DNA from: Streptomyces viridiviolaceus
GTDB taxonomy: Bacteria > Actinomycetota > Actinomycetes > Streptomycetales > Streptomycetaceae
NCBI RefSeq assembly: GCF_014650995.1
Contig: NZ_BMWA01000031.1
Location: 39,507 to 103,506 of the forward strand
Direction of reading: 5' to 3'
Length of the DNA: 64,000 bases
Part shown: positions 50,726-58,819 of the stretch, piece after piece
How positions within the stretch are numbered: position 1 is the first letter of the stretch
Layout of the letters: each line of letters starts with the position of its first letter
The notes under the pieces: model-generated
Database searches by the model: none
Told to the model about the DNA's origin: nothing
Seen by the model: only the letters and a program-made list of their open reading frames with translations
Position numbers and translations under genes: made by a program

Positions 50726-51087
50726 CCTCGGCGTCCTCCGCCGCCGCCCTGGCCGCCGGTACCACCCATACGGGAGTTGAGGCGCGACGACGCATCGCGG
50801 GCGCCGGCCTCCGCGGTGTCGAAGACGCGGACCATGTCCTTCAGGCCGTCCCCGGCGTCCAGCAGCAGCTTGCTCACGCCTTCGCCGCCGTCCAGCACAC
50901 CGTCGGCAGAGGGCTTGTACCCCGCGGCGAACTGGGCGCCGAACTTGTCATTGCCCCAAGGGGTGGGCATGGCACTGAGCTGCGCCGCCGCGCCCTTGAC
51001 GGGCAGGAGAACACCCTCGGCGACCCGGCGCAGCATGTCGGTGGCGGCCTTCAGGCCGTCGGTGTCGACGATCAGGTTCTCCTGCAC
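50722..51087 (-). CDS. EspC/WXG100-like type VII secretion target protein
   Basis: A 121-residue helical protein with a GTG start at 51087 behind GAGGAG (6 nt spacing). It starts QENLIVDTDGLKAATDMLRR and has a PWGNDKFGAQFAAGYKP turn between two helices, then DAGDGLKDMVRVFDTAE and a Gly/Arg-rich tail. That matches the EspC-type ESX target layout (helix, W-G-D turn, GY, helix ending in a D-x-A-like motif). Its stop overlaps the giant gene's GTG start (GTGA), so the two are translationally coupled. It may be co-exported with, or help export, the giant protein. Assignment rests on fold pattern and context only. Confidence 0.75.
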   Translation of the reverse strand: MQENLIVDTDGLKAATDMLRRVAEGVLLPVKGAAAQLSAMPTPWGNDKFGAQFAAGYKPSADGVLDGGEGVSKLLLDAGDGLKDMVRVFDTAEAGARDASSRLNSRMGGTGGQGGGGGRRG

Positions 51088-51182
51088 GGGTCACTCCTCG
51101 GTCAGTGGGTACGGGCGGTACGGGTGGTCGTTCGGGCTCCGGAGGCCCCACCGCAGGGCGCGTAAGGGCATACGGTGGGGCG

Positions 51183-51638
51183 TCACTTGTGCGTGATCTT
51201 CGGACCTTCTCCGACGTGCCGGGCGATGCGTCCCTGTTCGACGTACTCCCGGACGCCCTCCGGCATGGCCGGTTCCTGCGGGAACAGCTCGCCCACGTTC
51301 GCCGTGCCCCGGACCAGGTGTTCCGCGTCCAGTCCCTCGGGCAGGTGCGGCGCCATGATCTCGGTGAGGGCGGCGGTGGCCTTGGCGCGCGCCTCCTGGA
51401 TGGTGGACATCACCATGTCGGCCAGTTCCTTCGGAGTCATCCGACGGTAGGCGCCGGTGGGGAACTCCAAAGCGGTGACCTCGCCCTGCGGGCCGACGGT
51501 GACCTTCATGGCCCCCGACTTGGCGGTGGCGGTGCCGGTCACCTCGCGCATGCGCCGCTGCAGGTCGCCGATCTGGGCGAGTTGCGACTGATAGGTCGCC
51601 CGCAGTTCCTCGATCTCCTCGTCGAACGGCGTGGACAC
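51183..51638 (-). CDS. YbaB/EbfC family protein, ESX-associated type
   Basis: A 151-residue protein. I chose the GTG at 51638 because AGGAG lies 7 nt upstream; an 11-residue longer start has no such site. The N-terminal half is a coiled coil (EEIEELRATYQSQLAQIGDL), followed by the YbaB-like beta core (SGAMKVTVGPQGEVTALEFP) and a helix (TPKELADMVMSTIQEARAKA). Classical YbaB/EbfC proteins are small nucleoid-binding dimers. Family members beside WXG100-type genes are common in actinobacteria, where their role is unclear and may be chaperone-like. It heads the operon of the giant gene. Confidence 0.75.
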   Translation of the reverse strand: MSTPFDEEIEELRATYQSQLAQIGDLQRRMREVTGTATAKSGAMKVTVGPQGEVTALEFPTGAYRRMTPKELADMVMSTIQEARAKATAALTEIMAPHLPEGLDAEHLVRGTANVGELFPQEPAMPEGVREYVEQGRIARHVGEGPKITHK

Positions 51639-51954
51639 GCGCTCACTCCTCTTACAGCCTTGCGTTCTCACCGGAGCACTCCGGCGGTGCGGACGGCTGG
51701 AGCCGCGGCACCCGGCTCAGGGAACACGAGGAGGAGAGCGCCGGGAAACCACGGCCCCCCACCCGTGCCCGCGCGGACGCAAGAAGTGTCCGAACAGACG
51801 CGCGCCCCGTCGGAGCCGAGAACGCCGTGAGTTGGTGCACGACTCCTGCCCCTTGGGGCTCTGTCGGACCGGAACAGGTGTCGGCCGCCCTAGGCTCTGC
51901 CACCGGTGCGGCGTGGCCGCGCTCCCCCCAGCCGTCGTCTGGAGCCCCCACATC
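51639..51954. promoter_or_regulatory. Divergent intergenic region between the giant-protein operon and the exopolysaccharide operon
   Basis: About 316 bp separate the start of the minus-strand YbaB-like gene from the plus-strand GT2 gene, so it must hold both promoters. A TAGGCT at 51891-51896 is a reasonable streptomycete -10 for the plus-strand operon (about 50 nt leader), but the -35 is poor. No clear promoter was seen for the minus operon. Confidence 0.35.
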
Positions 51955-53631
51955 ATGGCTGCCCACCGTGTTCTTGTCCGTACCGGCTCTGCGAGGCCGC
52001 CCCTCGGATCACGGCGCGCCCGGGAGGGCACCGGACACCGCCGTCCACCGGCCCCCGCAGGGCTGTTGCCGACACCTCCGGACGACCACGAGAAGTACGC
52101 GTACGTCGTGCGCCACACCTGGCTGCTCACCAGCATGTCGTTCATCGGGTTCGCGTGTGTCGTCTACAGCCAGCTCGACTCGGCCCGGCACGGTCCGTGG
52201 ATCTGGTTCTTCGTCCCCGTCCTGCTGGTCTCCGCGGTCGGATTCCTCATCTCGCTGAGGCTGGACCTCTTCACGCGCGACTTCGACCTGCGGGCGCACC
52301 GCGCGACGGTGGCCTCCTGGAAGCCGTCGCAGTATCCGTCGGTCGATGTCTTCCTGCCGGTGTGCGGGGAGCCGCTCGAAGTGCTGCACAACACCTGGGC
52401 TCACCTCCAGCGGCTGGCGTACTCTTACCGCGGAACTGTCACGGCATACGTCCTGGACGATTCCGACAGCCCCGAGGTCGCCGCCATGGCGGACGACTTC
52501 GGCTTCCGGTACCTGGTCCGGCCCAACCAGGGCTGGTTCAAGAAGGCCGGCAACCTGCGGCACGGTTTCGCGCACTCCGACGGCGAGTTCATCCTGATCC
52601 TGGACGCCGACTTCGTCCCGCGCACCGACCTGCTCGACGAGCTGTTGCCGTACATGGACGCCGACCCCGACATCGGCATCGTGCAGTCCCCGCAGTACTT
52701 CCGCGTCCTGGGCCAGCAGAACTGGATCGAACGGGGGGCCGGCGCGGTGCAGGAGCTGTTCTACCGCTCCGTGCAGGTGTCCCGGCAGCGCAGCGACGGT
52801 TCGATCTGCGTGGGCTCCTGCGCCGTGTACCGGCGCACGGCGCTGGCCGAGATCGGCGGCACCAGCCTGATCGAGCACTCCGAGGACATGCACACGGGCT
52901 TCGACCTGCGGGCCCGCGGCTGGGGCCTGCAGTACGTCCCGCTGGCGCTCGCCACCGGGCTGTGCCCGGACACCGTGGGCGCCTACTACAACCAGCAGTA
53001 CCGCTGGTGCATGGCGTCCATGAGCATGCTGGGCAGCGTCGAGAACTTCTGGCGGGTGCGGATGCGGTTCGCCAGCCGCCTGTGCTACCTGTCCGGGTTC
53101 GTCTACTACATCGAGACGGCGCTGCTGGTCTTCACCGGCCCGCTGATCGTCTCCGTGCTGCTGCTGTTCTTCCCGGAGCAGGTGAAGGCCACCGACATGT
53201 GGCTGCTGCTGCCCGGCCTGCTGTACCTGGTGGTCGTGTACCCGCTGTGGCACCGCAGCCCGTACCGGCTGGAGGCGTGGGCGGCGCGGGTTCTCTACAG
53301 CTGGTCGCACGTCTTCGCCATCTGGGACGTACTGCGCCGCCGGGCCATGGGCTGGCAGCCCACCGGTTCCGGAGGGGCGCGCCGCAACAACACCCGCCGG
53401 CTGTGGATCGGCATCTGGGCCTGGACCGTGCCCGTCACGGCACTGTGGGTGGGTGCGGCGCTGTGGCGGATGACCACGATGGTGCCCGAGGACTTCGCCC
53501 TCCCGCTCGCCTCCGGGCTCTTCTACGCGGTGGCCGTCCTGCGGGTGGTCGTTCTGCCGCGTCCCGAGGAGTCCGGGGACGAGGACGCCTCCGCGTCCCT
53601 CTTCCTCCCGGCGGGGCGGGTGCCGGTATGA
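51955..53631 (+). CDS. Cellulose synthase-like family 2 glycosyltransferase
   Basis: A 558-residue membrane glycosyltransferase of the BcsA/CslA type. It has two N-terminal membrane segments (HTWLLTSMSFIGFACVVYS and WIWFFVPVLLVSAVGFL), then the GT-A domain with VLDDSD, KAGNLRHGF, DADFVPR (DxD), SEDMHTGFDL in place of the usual TED, and QQYRWC (QxxRW), then about five C-terminal membrane segments. These residues support processive beta-glycan synthesis from a nucleotide sugar. No PilZ domain is present. I chose ATG 51955 over an in-frame GTG at 51913; a GGAG lies 10 nt upstream of the ATG. Its stop overlaps the next start (ATGA). The product polymer is unknown. Confidence 0.85.
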   Translation: MAAHRVLVRTGSARPPLGSRRAREGTGHRRPPAPAGLLPTPPDDHEKYAYVVRHTWLLTSMSFIGFACVVYSQLDSARHGPWIWFFVPVLLVSAVGFLISLRLDLFTRDFDLRAHRATVASWKPSQYPSVDVFLPVCGEPLEVLHNTWAHLQRLAYSYRGTVTAYVLDDSDSPEVAAMADDFGFRYLVRPNQGWFKKAGNLRHGFAHSDGEFILILDADFVPRTDLLDELLPYMDADPDIGIVQSPQYFRVLGQQNWIERGAGAVQELFYRSVQVSRQRSDGSICVGSCAVYRRTALAEIGGTSLIEHSEDMHTGFDLRARGWGLQYVPLALATGLCPDTVGAYYNQQYRWCMASMSMLGSVENFWRVRMRFASRLCYLSGFVYYIETALLVFTGPLIVSVLLLFFPEQVKATDMWLLLPGLLYLVVVYPLWHRSPYRLEAWAARVLYSWSHVFAIWDVLRRRAMGWQPTGSGGARRNNTRRLWIGIWAWTVPVTALWVGAALWRMTTMVPEDFALPLASGLFYAVAVLRVVVLPRPEESGDEDASASLFLPAGRVPV

Positions 53632-54623
53632 GCGTCGTCGCCCGCCGGAAGGTGCTCGCCTGGGCGTTGGCCGCCCCCGTGGTGGCGGGATGCGCCCCGA
53701 GCCTTACCGCGCCGATCGGTGCGGGAGGGGAGGGTGCCACGAAGCGTACGGCGCCGTACGTGCCGTTCGACGTGACGTGGATGATCCGGCCCCAGCACGA
53801 CCGGAAGTACCTCGGGGTGTCCTTCCCCGGGGCGCCGGTGGCGTCACCCGGCCTGGACGCGTGGATCGGGAAGGCCGGCAAAGCCCCCAACCTGCTGTCC
53901 TACCGCCTGACGTGGGGCACCGACTTCCCGGTGGAGGACACCCGGGCCGTCTGGCAACGCGTCATGCTGCCGTTCGTCGTCTGGGAGCCCTCGACGTCCA
54001 CGCTCCGTGAGATCGCCGAGGGACGGGACGACGACTACGTCCGGCGCACCGCGGCGGCCGTCCGCGACCTCAACGTGCCGATCGCCCTCAGCTTCGGCCA
54101 CGAGATGAACGGCGACTGGTTCCCGTGGGGCACCCGCGCCGCGACGCCCGAGGAGTTCGTCGGCGCCTGGCGGCACGTGCACGACCTGTTCCAGGACACC
54201 GGGGTGTCCAACGTCATCTGGGTCTGGAGCCCGTCCGTGGTCGATCCCACGCCGCCGGTGCCACTCAAGCCGTACTACCCCGGGGACGCCTACGTCGACT
54301 GGCTCGGGCTCGTCGGTTACTACACCAGCACCGGACCGCACACGTACCGCACCCTGTTCGCGCCGACGGTGAAGGAGATCAGGGCGTTCTCCAGGGCTCC
54401 CGTGCTCCTCGCCGAGACGGCGTCGGCGGCCGGTGCCCGCAAGCCGGCCGACATCGCGGACCTGCTGCGGGCCGTGACCGGCCGGCGTGACGTCGTCGGC
54501 TTCGTCTGGTTCGACACCGCCGCCCAGGCCGACTGGCGGATCGACAGCAGTGCCGAGGCCCTGACGGCCTTCCGTCGCGTGGCCCGGGACACCCGGTTCG
54601 GCTTCGACGTGAGGCGCCCATGA
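53628..54623 (+). CDS. GH26-like glycoside hydrolase lipoprotein
   Basis: A 331-residue secreted protein. It begins SVVARRKVLAWALAAPVVAGC, a twin-Arg-containing signal with a lipobox-like VAGC, so it is probably a lipoprotein. The catalytic region shows LSFGHEMNGDWFPWG (predicted acid/base Glu) and PVLLAETAS (predicted nucleophile Glu), the GH26 pattern found in beta-mannanases and some beta-1,3/1,4-glucanases. It overlaps the genes on both sides by 4 bp. Its position between two polymer-building enzymes suggests it trims or releases the polymer at the cell surface rather than scavenging food. Substrate not determinable here. Confidence 0.8.
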   Translation: MSVVARRKVLAWALAAPVVAGCAPSLTAPIGAGGEGATKRTAPYVPFDVTWMIRPQHDRKYLGVSFPGAPVASPGLDAWIGKAGKAPNLLSYRLTWGTDFPVEDTRAVWQRVMLPFVVWEPSTSTLREIAEGRDDDYVRRTAAAVRDLNVPIALSFGHEMNGDWFPWGTRAATPEEFVGAWRHVHDLFQDTGVSNVIWVWSPSVVDPTPPVPLKPYYPGDAYVDWLGLVGYYTSTGPHTYRTLFAPTVKEIRAFSRAPVLLAETASAAGARKPADIADLLRAVTGRRDVVGFVWFDTAAQADWRIDSSAEALTAFRRVARDTRFGFDVRRP

Positions 54624-56323
54624 CCACCGCCCCCACGGACCGGTACTCCGTCGGCGCCGCCGGGTCCTACGACCCGGAGACCACGCTGCGCCTGCGGGTT
54701 CCGCCCACCCGTCTGCACGAGTTCGCGCCGGGATACGCCTTCGACGAGATCACCCGGGCGGACTGGGCGCTGGGCCGGGTACCCGACAACGGCTGGTCCG
54801 CGGCGCCCAGCCGGCGCCGCACCTGGGTGAGCCGGGCCCTGCTGGCCTGTCTGCTGCTGGCCCAGGCAGCCCTGTCCCTCCGGCTGCACAACAGCGCCTT
54901 CGAGGACGAGGCGCTGTACGTCTACGCCGGGCACGCCATGATCGATCACCTCTTCCACGGTGCTCCCGACTACGGCGGCTTCGACACCTACTTCTCCGGT
55001 TCCCCCGCCCTGTACCCCGTCCTGGCGGCGTGGGTGGACTCCGTGGCGGGGCTGACCGGCGTGCGGCTGATGAGCCTGGCCTTCATGCTCGGTTCCACCG
55101 CGCTGCTCTACTCCCTCACCCGCATGCTCTTCAACGAGCGCACCGCGCTCTGTGCCGCGGGTGTCTTCGCCGTCTGCCAGTCGACGCTGTTCCTGGGCAA
55201 CTTCGCCACGTACGATGCCGCGGCGCTGTTCCTCCTGGCCTGGACTTCGTGGCTCCTCGTCCGGATCGCGTCCGGCCATTGGGCCCTGGCGCTCACCGCC
55301 TCGCTGGTGGCCGCTCTGGCGGTCGCGGTGAAGTACGCGTCGGCGCTCTACCTCCCGACCGCGGCCCTGCTGCTGTTCCTGGTCGCGTACCGGCGGTCGG
55401 ACCGCCGCCAGGCCCTGCTGCGTGGTGCGGTGTTCACCGCGGGCGTGACCGTGCTGCTCGGGATCGGCGTGCTCAGCACCGACTACCTGCAGGCCATCCG
55501 GAGCACGACCACCGACCGGGCGCACGGCACCACGTCGTTCCTCGACATGGCCTGGGACTGCGCCAAATGGGGCGGCCTGCTGTTCGCTCTGGCCTGTCTC
55601 GGCACCGTGCTCTACACGCGCCGCGACCGCCTCGGGGAGATCCGCGGCCGAACGGCGGAGGGACCGGGAGCCCGCTGGCGGCTGGCCCTGGGCGCCGTCC
55701 TCACCGGGACGGCGCTGCTCGCGCCCGCCTACCAGATCCACCTGCAGACCGAGATCTCCCTGCACAAGCACATCGGCTACGGCCTGCTGTTCGCCGCGCC
55801 GATGGCGGGCGTCGGTGTCACCCGCCTGATGGGGGCGCACTTCAGGTTCCCCCAGGCGGCCATCGCGGTCGGGGTCCTGGCCCTCACCCTCGGCATGTCG
55901 CAGTCGGCGCAGAACTACGGTGTCTGGCCGAACACGCAGTACCTGATACCGGAGTTGGCGAAGAACGTGCGGCCGGGGCAGAAGTGGCTCGGCCAGCCGC
56001 ACGAGGGCCCCGTCTACTACCTCAGCGACATGCGCCTCACCGACTACACCCTGTGGACGTCGATCTACTACATCGACTACACGGGACGCAAGGGGCAGCG
56101 GCTGAGCGGACCCGACGGCTACCGGGCGGCGATCCAGGACGGCTGGTTCGACGGGGTCGTGCTCGACTGGTCCGACCAGCCCGGTGACGTCCAGAGCCTG
56201 ATCCGCGGCGAGATGCGCAGCAGCGGCCGGTACCGCATGGCCAGCGCCCTGACCTACCGCACGTCGGTGGGCACCGGCCACTTCGAGATCTGGCTGCGCC
56301 TGCCCGGACCGCACCGCTCCTGA
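54620..56323 (+). CDS. GT-C (GT39/ArnT-like) membrane glycosyltransferase
   Basis: A 567-residue polytopic protein. After a soluble N terminus of about 70 residues comes a membrane segment (ALLACLLLAQAALSLRLH) and FEDEALYVYAGHAM, whose acidic D-E-A motif at the first outer loop is typical of ArnT/PMT-type enzymes using polyprenyl-phosphate sugars. About eight to ten further membrane segments follow, then a soluble C-terminal portion (SDMRLTDYTLWTSIYYIDYT). The ATG is 6 nt after a GAGG and overlaps the previous stop. As the third gene of the operon it may decorate the polymer or another surface acceptor. Confidence 0.8.
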   Translation: MTTAPTDRYSVGAAGSYDPETTLRLRVPPTRLHEFAPGYAFDEITRADWALGRVPDNGWSAAPSRRRTWVSRALLACLLLAQAALSLRLHNSAFEDEALYVYAGHAMIDHLFHGAPDYGGFDTYFSGSPALYPVLAAWVDSVAGLTGVRLMSLAFMLGSTALLYSLTRMLFNERTALCAAGVFAVCQSTLFLGNFATYDAAALFLLAWTSWLLVRIASGHWALALTASLVAALAVAVKYASALYLPTAALLLFLVAYRRSDRRQALLRGAVFTAGVTVLLGIGVLSTDYLQAIRSTTTDRAHGTTSFLDMAWDCAKWGGLLFALACLGTVLYTRRDRLGEIRGRTAEGPGARWRLALGAVLTGTALLAPAYQIHLQTEISLHKHIGYGLLFAAPMAGVGVTRLMGAHFRFPQAAIAVGVLALTLGMSQSAQNYGVWPNTQYLIPELAKNVRPGQKWLGQPHEGPVYYLSDMRLTDYTLWTSIYYIDYTGRKGQRLSGPDGYRAAIQDGWFDGVVLDWSDQPGDVQSLIRGEMRSSGRYRMASALTYRTSVGTGHFEIWLRLPGPHRS

Positions 56324-56620
56324 CTCGGGACCGAAGGGCGGGACCGGCCCGCACCGGCGGAACGGCCGAACCGTGCCCATGAGGGCGCTATCGCTGCCCG
56401 AAGGAACGCCGACAGAGCTCACGGGGGCCTGTATTCATATCATCGGCCTGTATGTCGTGACCGGAAGCAGGGCCCGGCGCGAACGGGCGGATTCCAGTAC
56501 GACGACGGAGATGCCGCGCATGAATCGCAGTGGGACGGCTGGGGCATCGGGAGCCCGGCCATCCGTTCGAGTGGCCGAACGCGGCGGCTGCGGCGACCGG
56601 TTCCGCCGCTCCGGCTCGCC
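56324..56620. other. Intergenic region with a weak possible terminator
   Basis: A 5-bp stem, GCGGG-5 nt-CCCGC at 56338-56352, sits just after the stop and could be part of a terminator, without a T run. A lower-GC patch (around 56430-56460, tattcatatcatcgg) may be promoter sequence for the next gene. A 90-codon open frame here (56373-56645) has no ribosome binding site or recognisable product. Confidence 0.3.
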
Positions 56621-58819
56621 GTGGCGGACGGACACCAGACCGTGAAAGGCAGGAACAGCGGCGGGGTGGCCGGCAGAAGGCTGTCATGGCGCGCGCCGAA
56701 GCCCGTGCCGGCACCGTCCGTGAAACAGCCACGGGAACAGCCGATCTCCGCTCCCCTGGCGGTGCAACGGGTCGGCCACGCCTGGCTCGTGCACCCCGCC
56801 GACGGCCCCGACCGTCGCTCGCTCCTTTTCGCCGGTGGCCTGGCGGCTGACCCCGCGTACTGCCTCGTCGTGGTGGACCTGCCGCCGGAGAGCACGCTGG
56901 ACGCCCTGGAGGAGACGGTGGCGCCCCTGCTGCTGCCCGGGCACCGCGGCCTGCGCCTGGTCTTCGGCAGGGCACCGGCGCAGGGCCCCACGGCCGCCGG
57001 CCGCCGGCTCGCACTCCGGCTGGGACGGCCGGTCGCCGTGCCGGACGGTGTGCTGCGCCCGTCCGCCGCGGGCGCGTTGTTCATCGGGGCGGACCGCGGG
57101 CGGGGATGGGTGCTCTGCACGCCGGACGGCCGGGAGGAGTTCCTCTCCCGCCGTTTCCCGCGTCCCCTCTGGGACGATCTGCTGCCGACCCGGCCCGAAC
57201 CGGTGGGCGCTCAGGCCGTGGCCGAACCCGTCAACGCCGGCACGTGGATCAGACCGGTGCGGGAGGACGACGCCCAGCATCGTCACCGCGGGTACCTGGC
57301 CGCGCGGCTGCACGGCCGGAAGGACGCGCCCACCGTGGTCATCGGCACACCCGGCGCGCCCGCGGTGCGTGCCGAGGAAGTCGCCGCCTACTGGCGGCAC
57401 CTGCCGGCCGAGGCCCGGTCCACATGCCGCTTCGTGCTGTACGCACCGGCGCCGGCACCCGGCGAACGCCCTTTCGGTGACGTCCTCGCCGCTGCCCTCG
57501 ACGAGCCGGTGCACATCTACAACGGCTTCCCGGCCAGCGACCCCCTGGTCGGACGTGCGGCGTCGCACGAGGTGCTGCTGGTGGATGCGGACGGCGGACC
57601 GGGACGACCCGTGTTCGCCCGCGAGTACCTCCACCTGCCCCCCGACCCGGCGGGCCGGTCCACACCGTTGCTCACCATCGATCACGAGTGGCCCGTGCGT
57701 CACCTGCCCATGCTCCGCCAGGGGCTCTACCACGGAGGGTCCGGGACGGTCCTGGAAGTGCTGCCCTGGGGCCTTTGGATACGTTCCGCGGTCGAGCCTC
57801 CGTACGCGGACGACGTACGCGCCGCGCCTCCCGACCCGCACCACGAGTTGATCCTGTGCGACGACAGCGCTCCCGAGGCACTCCCCCGGCTGCAGCACCT
57901 GGCCGAGGACGTCGTGCGGCGCCTGCCGCCTGAGTCCGGCCTGATGGTGCGGGTGCTGACCGCGGGACGCCCCTGGGGCGTTTCCCCCGCCCGCATCGAC
58001 GCCGGTTCGGCCGGCCCGCTCCCCGAACACCACAGGGAAGAGCCCGCGCGAGCACTGGAACCGGCCGTCGGCCCCCGTGACCGCGCCGGCTCCCCCAGGG
58101 ACACGGCGATCGTCGCGTCGGCGCTCCAGCGCAACCCCGAGCTGGGCAGGCACCTGCCCCCCGGGACCGCCCTGGCCGGGCTCGTGGCGGTCCGCCTCCA
58201 GCTCACCGCCCGGGGCCGCTCGGAGGAACCGGGGACCGGGCCCACCGGCACGGTGACACCGCCGTTCCCCGACCCCACCGCGCTGGAGGGCCTGGCCACC
58301 CTTCCCGCCTACGACGGGACCGTGGCGGTCCGCGCGGATCTGACCGAGGCAGACGTCCGGTGGTACGCGGAGCAGCAGGTGATCGTCGAACCGGGCGTGT
58401 GCGCGGCGTCCCTCACCGGCAACGCCGGCAGGACGGGCAACACCGACATCCTCATACGCTCGCTCACCGGCCGCCGCACGGCCCTGCTGGAACCGGAGGA
58501 GCCGGACCGGGTCCTCTTCCGGCCGGGAACGCGGTTCGAGGTCCTCGCGGTGCGAGCCCGGCGGGACGAGCGCGCCGTGGTGATGCTGCGTGAACTGCTG
58601 CCGGCCCAGTCGCCCGGTGCCGTCCCGGCCGGGTCCGCCGTACGCGAACTGACGGAAGTCCTGAGGGTGTGGAGCGAGGACGAGCTCGGTGGTGTCGTGC
58701 GGCATGTGGCACCCGATCCGTTCGCCCGTCCGCCCGGGCTGGGCGGACGGAACGGCACACCGGATCGGTCGGACGCCGACGACCGCCCGAGGGCGGTACT
58801 CAGTGGGCGGTACCGCTGA
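56621..58819 (+). CDS. Large protein with a degenerate ADP-ribosyltransferase-like C terminus (paralogue of 60235-63036)
   Basis: Up to about 732 residues; the GTG at 56621 is the longest start, has no clear ribosome binding site, and GTG 56642 is also possible. There is no signal peptide or membrane segment. Several alpha/beta units carry strands such as VGHAWLVHPADGPDRRSLLF and APTVVIGTPGAPAVRAEEVA. The last 150 residues follow the VIP2/ART layout: LPAYDGTVAVRADL (Arg strand), CAASLTG (STS-like), DILIRSLTGRR, then EEPDRVLFRPGTRFEVLAVR, where the E-x-E before VL is P-D-R. The fold may be kept without catalysis. It ends 20 bp inside the convergent lectin gene. The function is unknown. Confidence 0.75.
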   Translation: MADGHQTVKGRNSGGVAGRRLSWRAPKPVPAPSVKQPREQPISAPLAVQRVGHAWLVHPADGPDRRSLLFAGGLAADPAYCLVVVDLPPESTLDALEETVAPLLLPGHRGLRLVFGRAPAQGPTAAGRRLALRLGRPVAVPDGVLRPSAAGALFIGADRGRGWVLCTPDGREEFLSRRFPRPLWDDLLPTRPEPVGAQAVAEPVNAGTWIRPVREDDAQHRHRGYLAARLHGRKDAPTVVIGTPGAPAVRAEEVAAYWRHLPAEARSTCRFVLYAPAPAPGERPFGDVLAAALDEPVHIYNGFPASDPLVGRAASHEVLLVDADGGPGRPVFAREYLHLPPDPAGRSTPLLTIDHEWPVRHLPMLRQGLYHGGSGTVLEVLPWGLWIRSAVEPPYADDVRAAPPDPHHELILCDDSAPEALPRLQHLAEDVVRRLPPESGLMVRVLTAGRPWGVSPARIDAGSAGPLPEHHREEPARALEPAVGPRDRAGSPRDTAIVASALQRNPELGRHLPPGTALAGLVAVRLQLTARGRSEEPGTGPTGTVTPPFPDPTALEGLATLPAYDGTVAVRADLTEADVRWYAEQQVIVEPGVCAASLTGNAGRTGNTDILIRSLTGRRTALLEPEEPDRVLFRPGTRFEVLAVRARRDERAVVMLRELLPAQSPGAVPAGSAVRELTEVLRVWSEDELGGVVRHVAPDPFARPPGLGGRNGTPDRSDADDRPRAVLSGRYR

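Noticed and set aside
49234..49615. Regular repeats that could suggest a CRISPR array
   Set aside because: Units are contiguous, in frame and without unique spacers; they are coding tandem repeats.
51636..51671. A longer start for the YbaB-like gene at 51671
   Set aside because: The extra 11 residues (MRTQGCKRSER) contain the ribosome binding site of the GTG at 51638 and are not part of the family fold.
56373..56645. A 90-codon plus-strand open frame after the GT-C gene
   Set aside because: No ribosome binding site, no recognisable product, and it runs into the start of the next gene.
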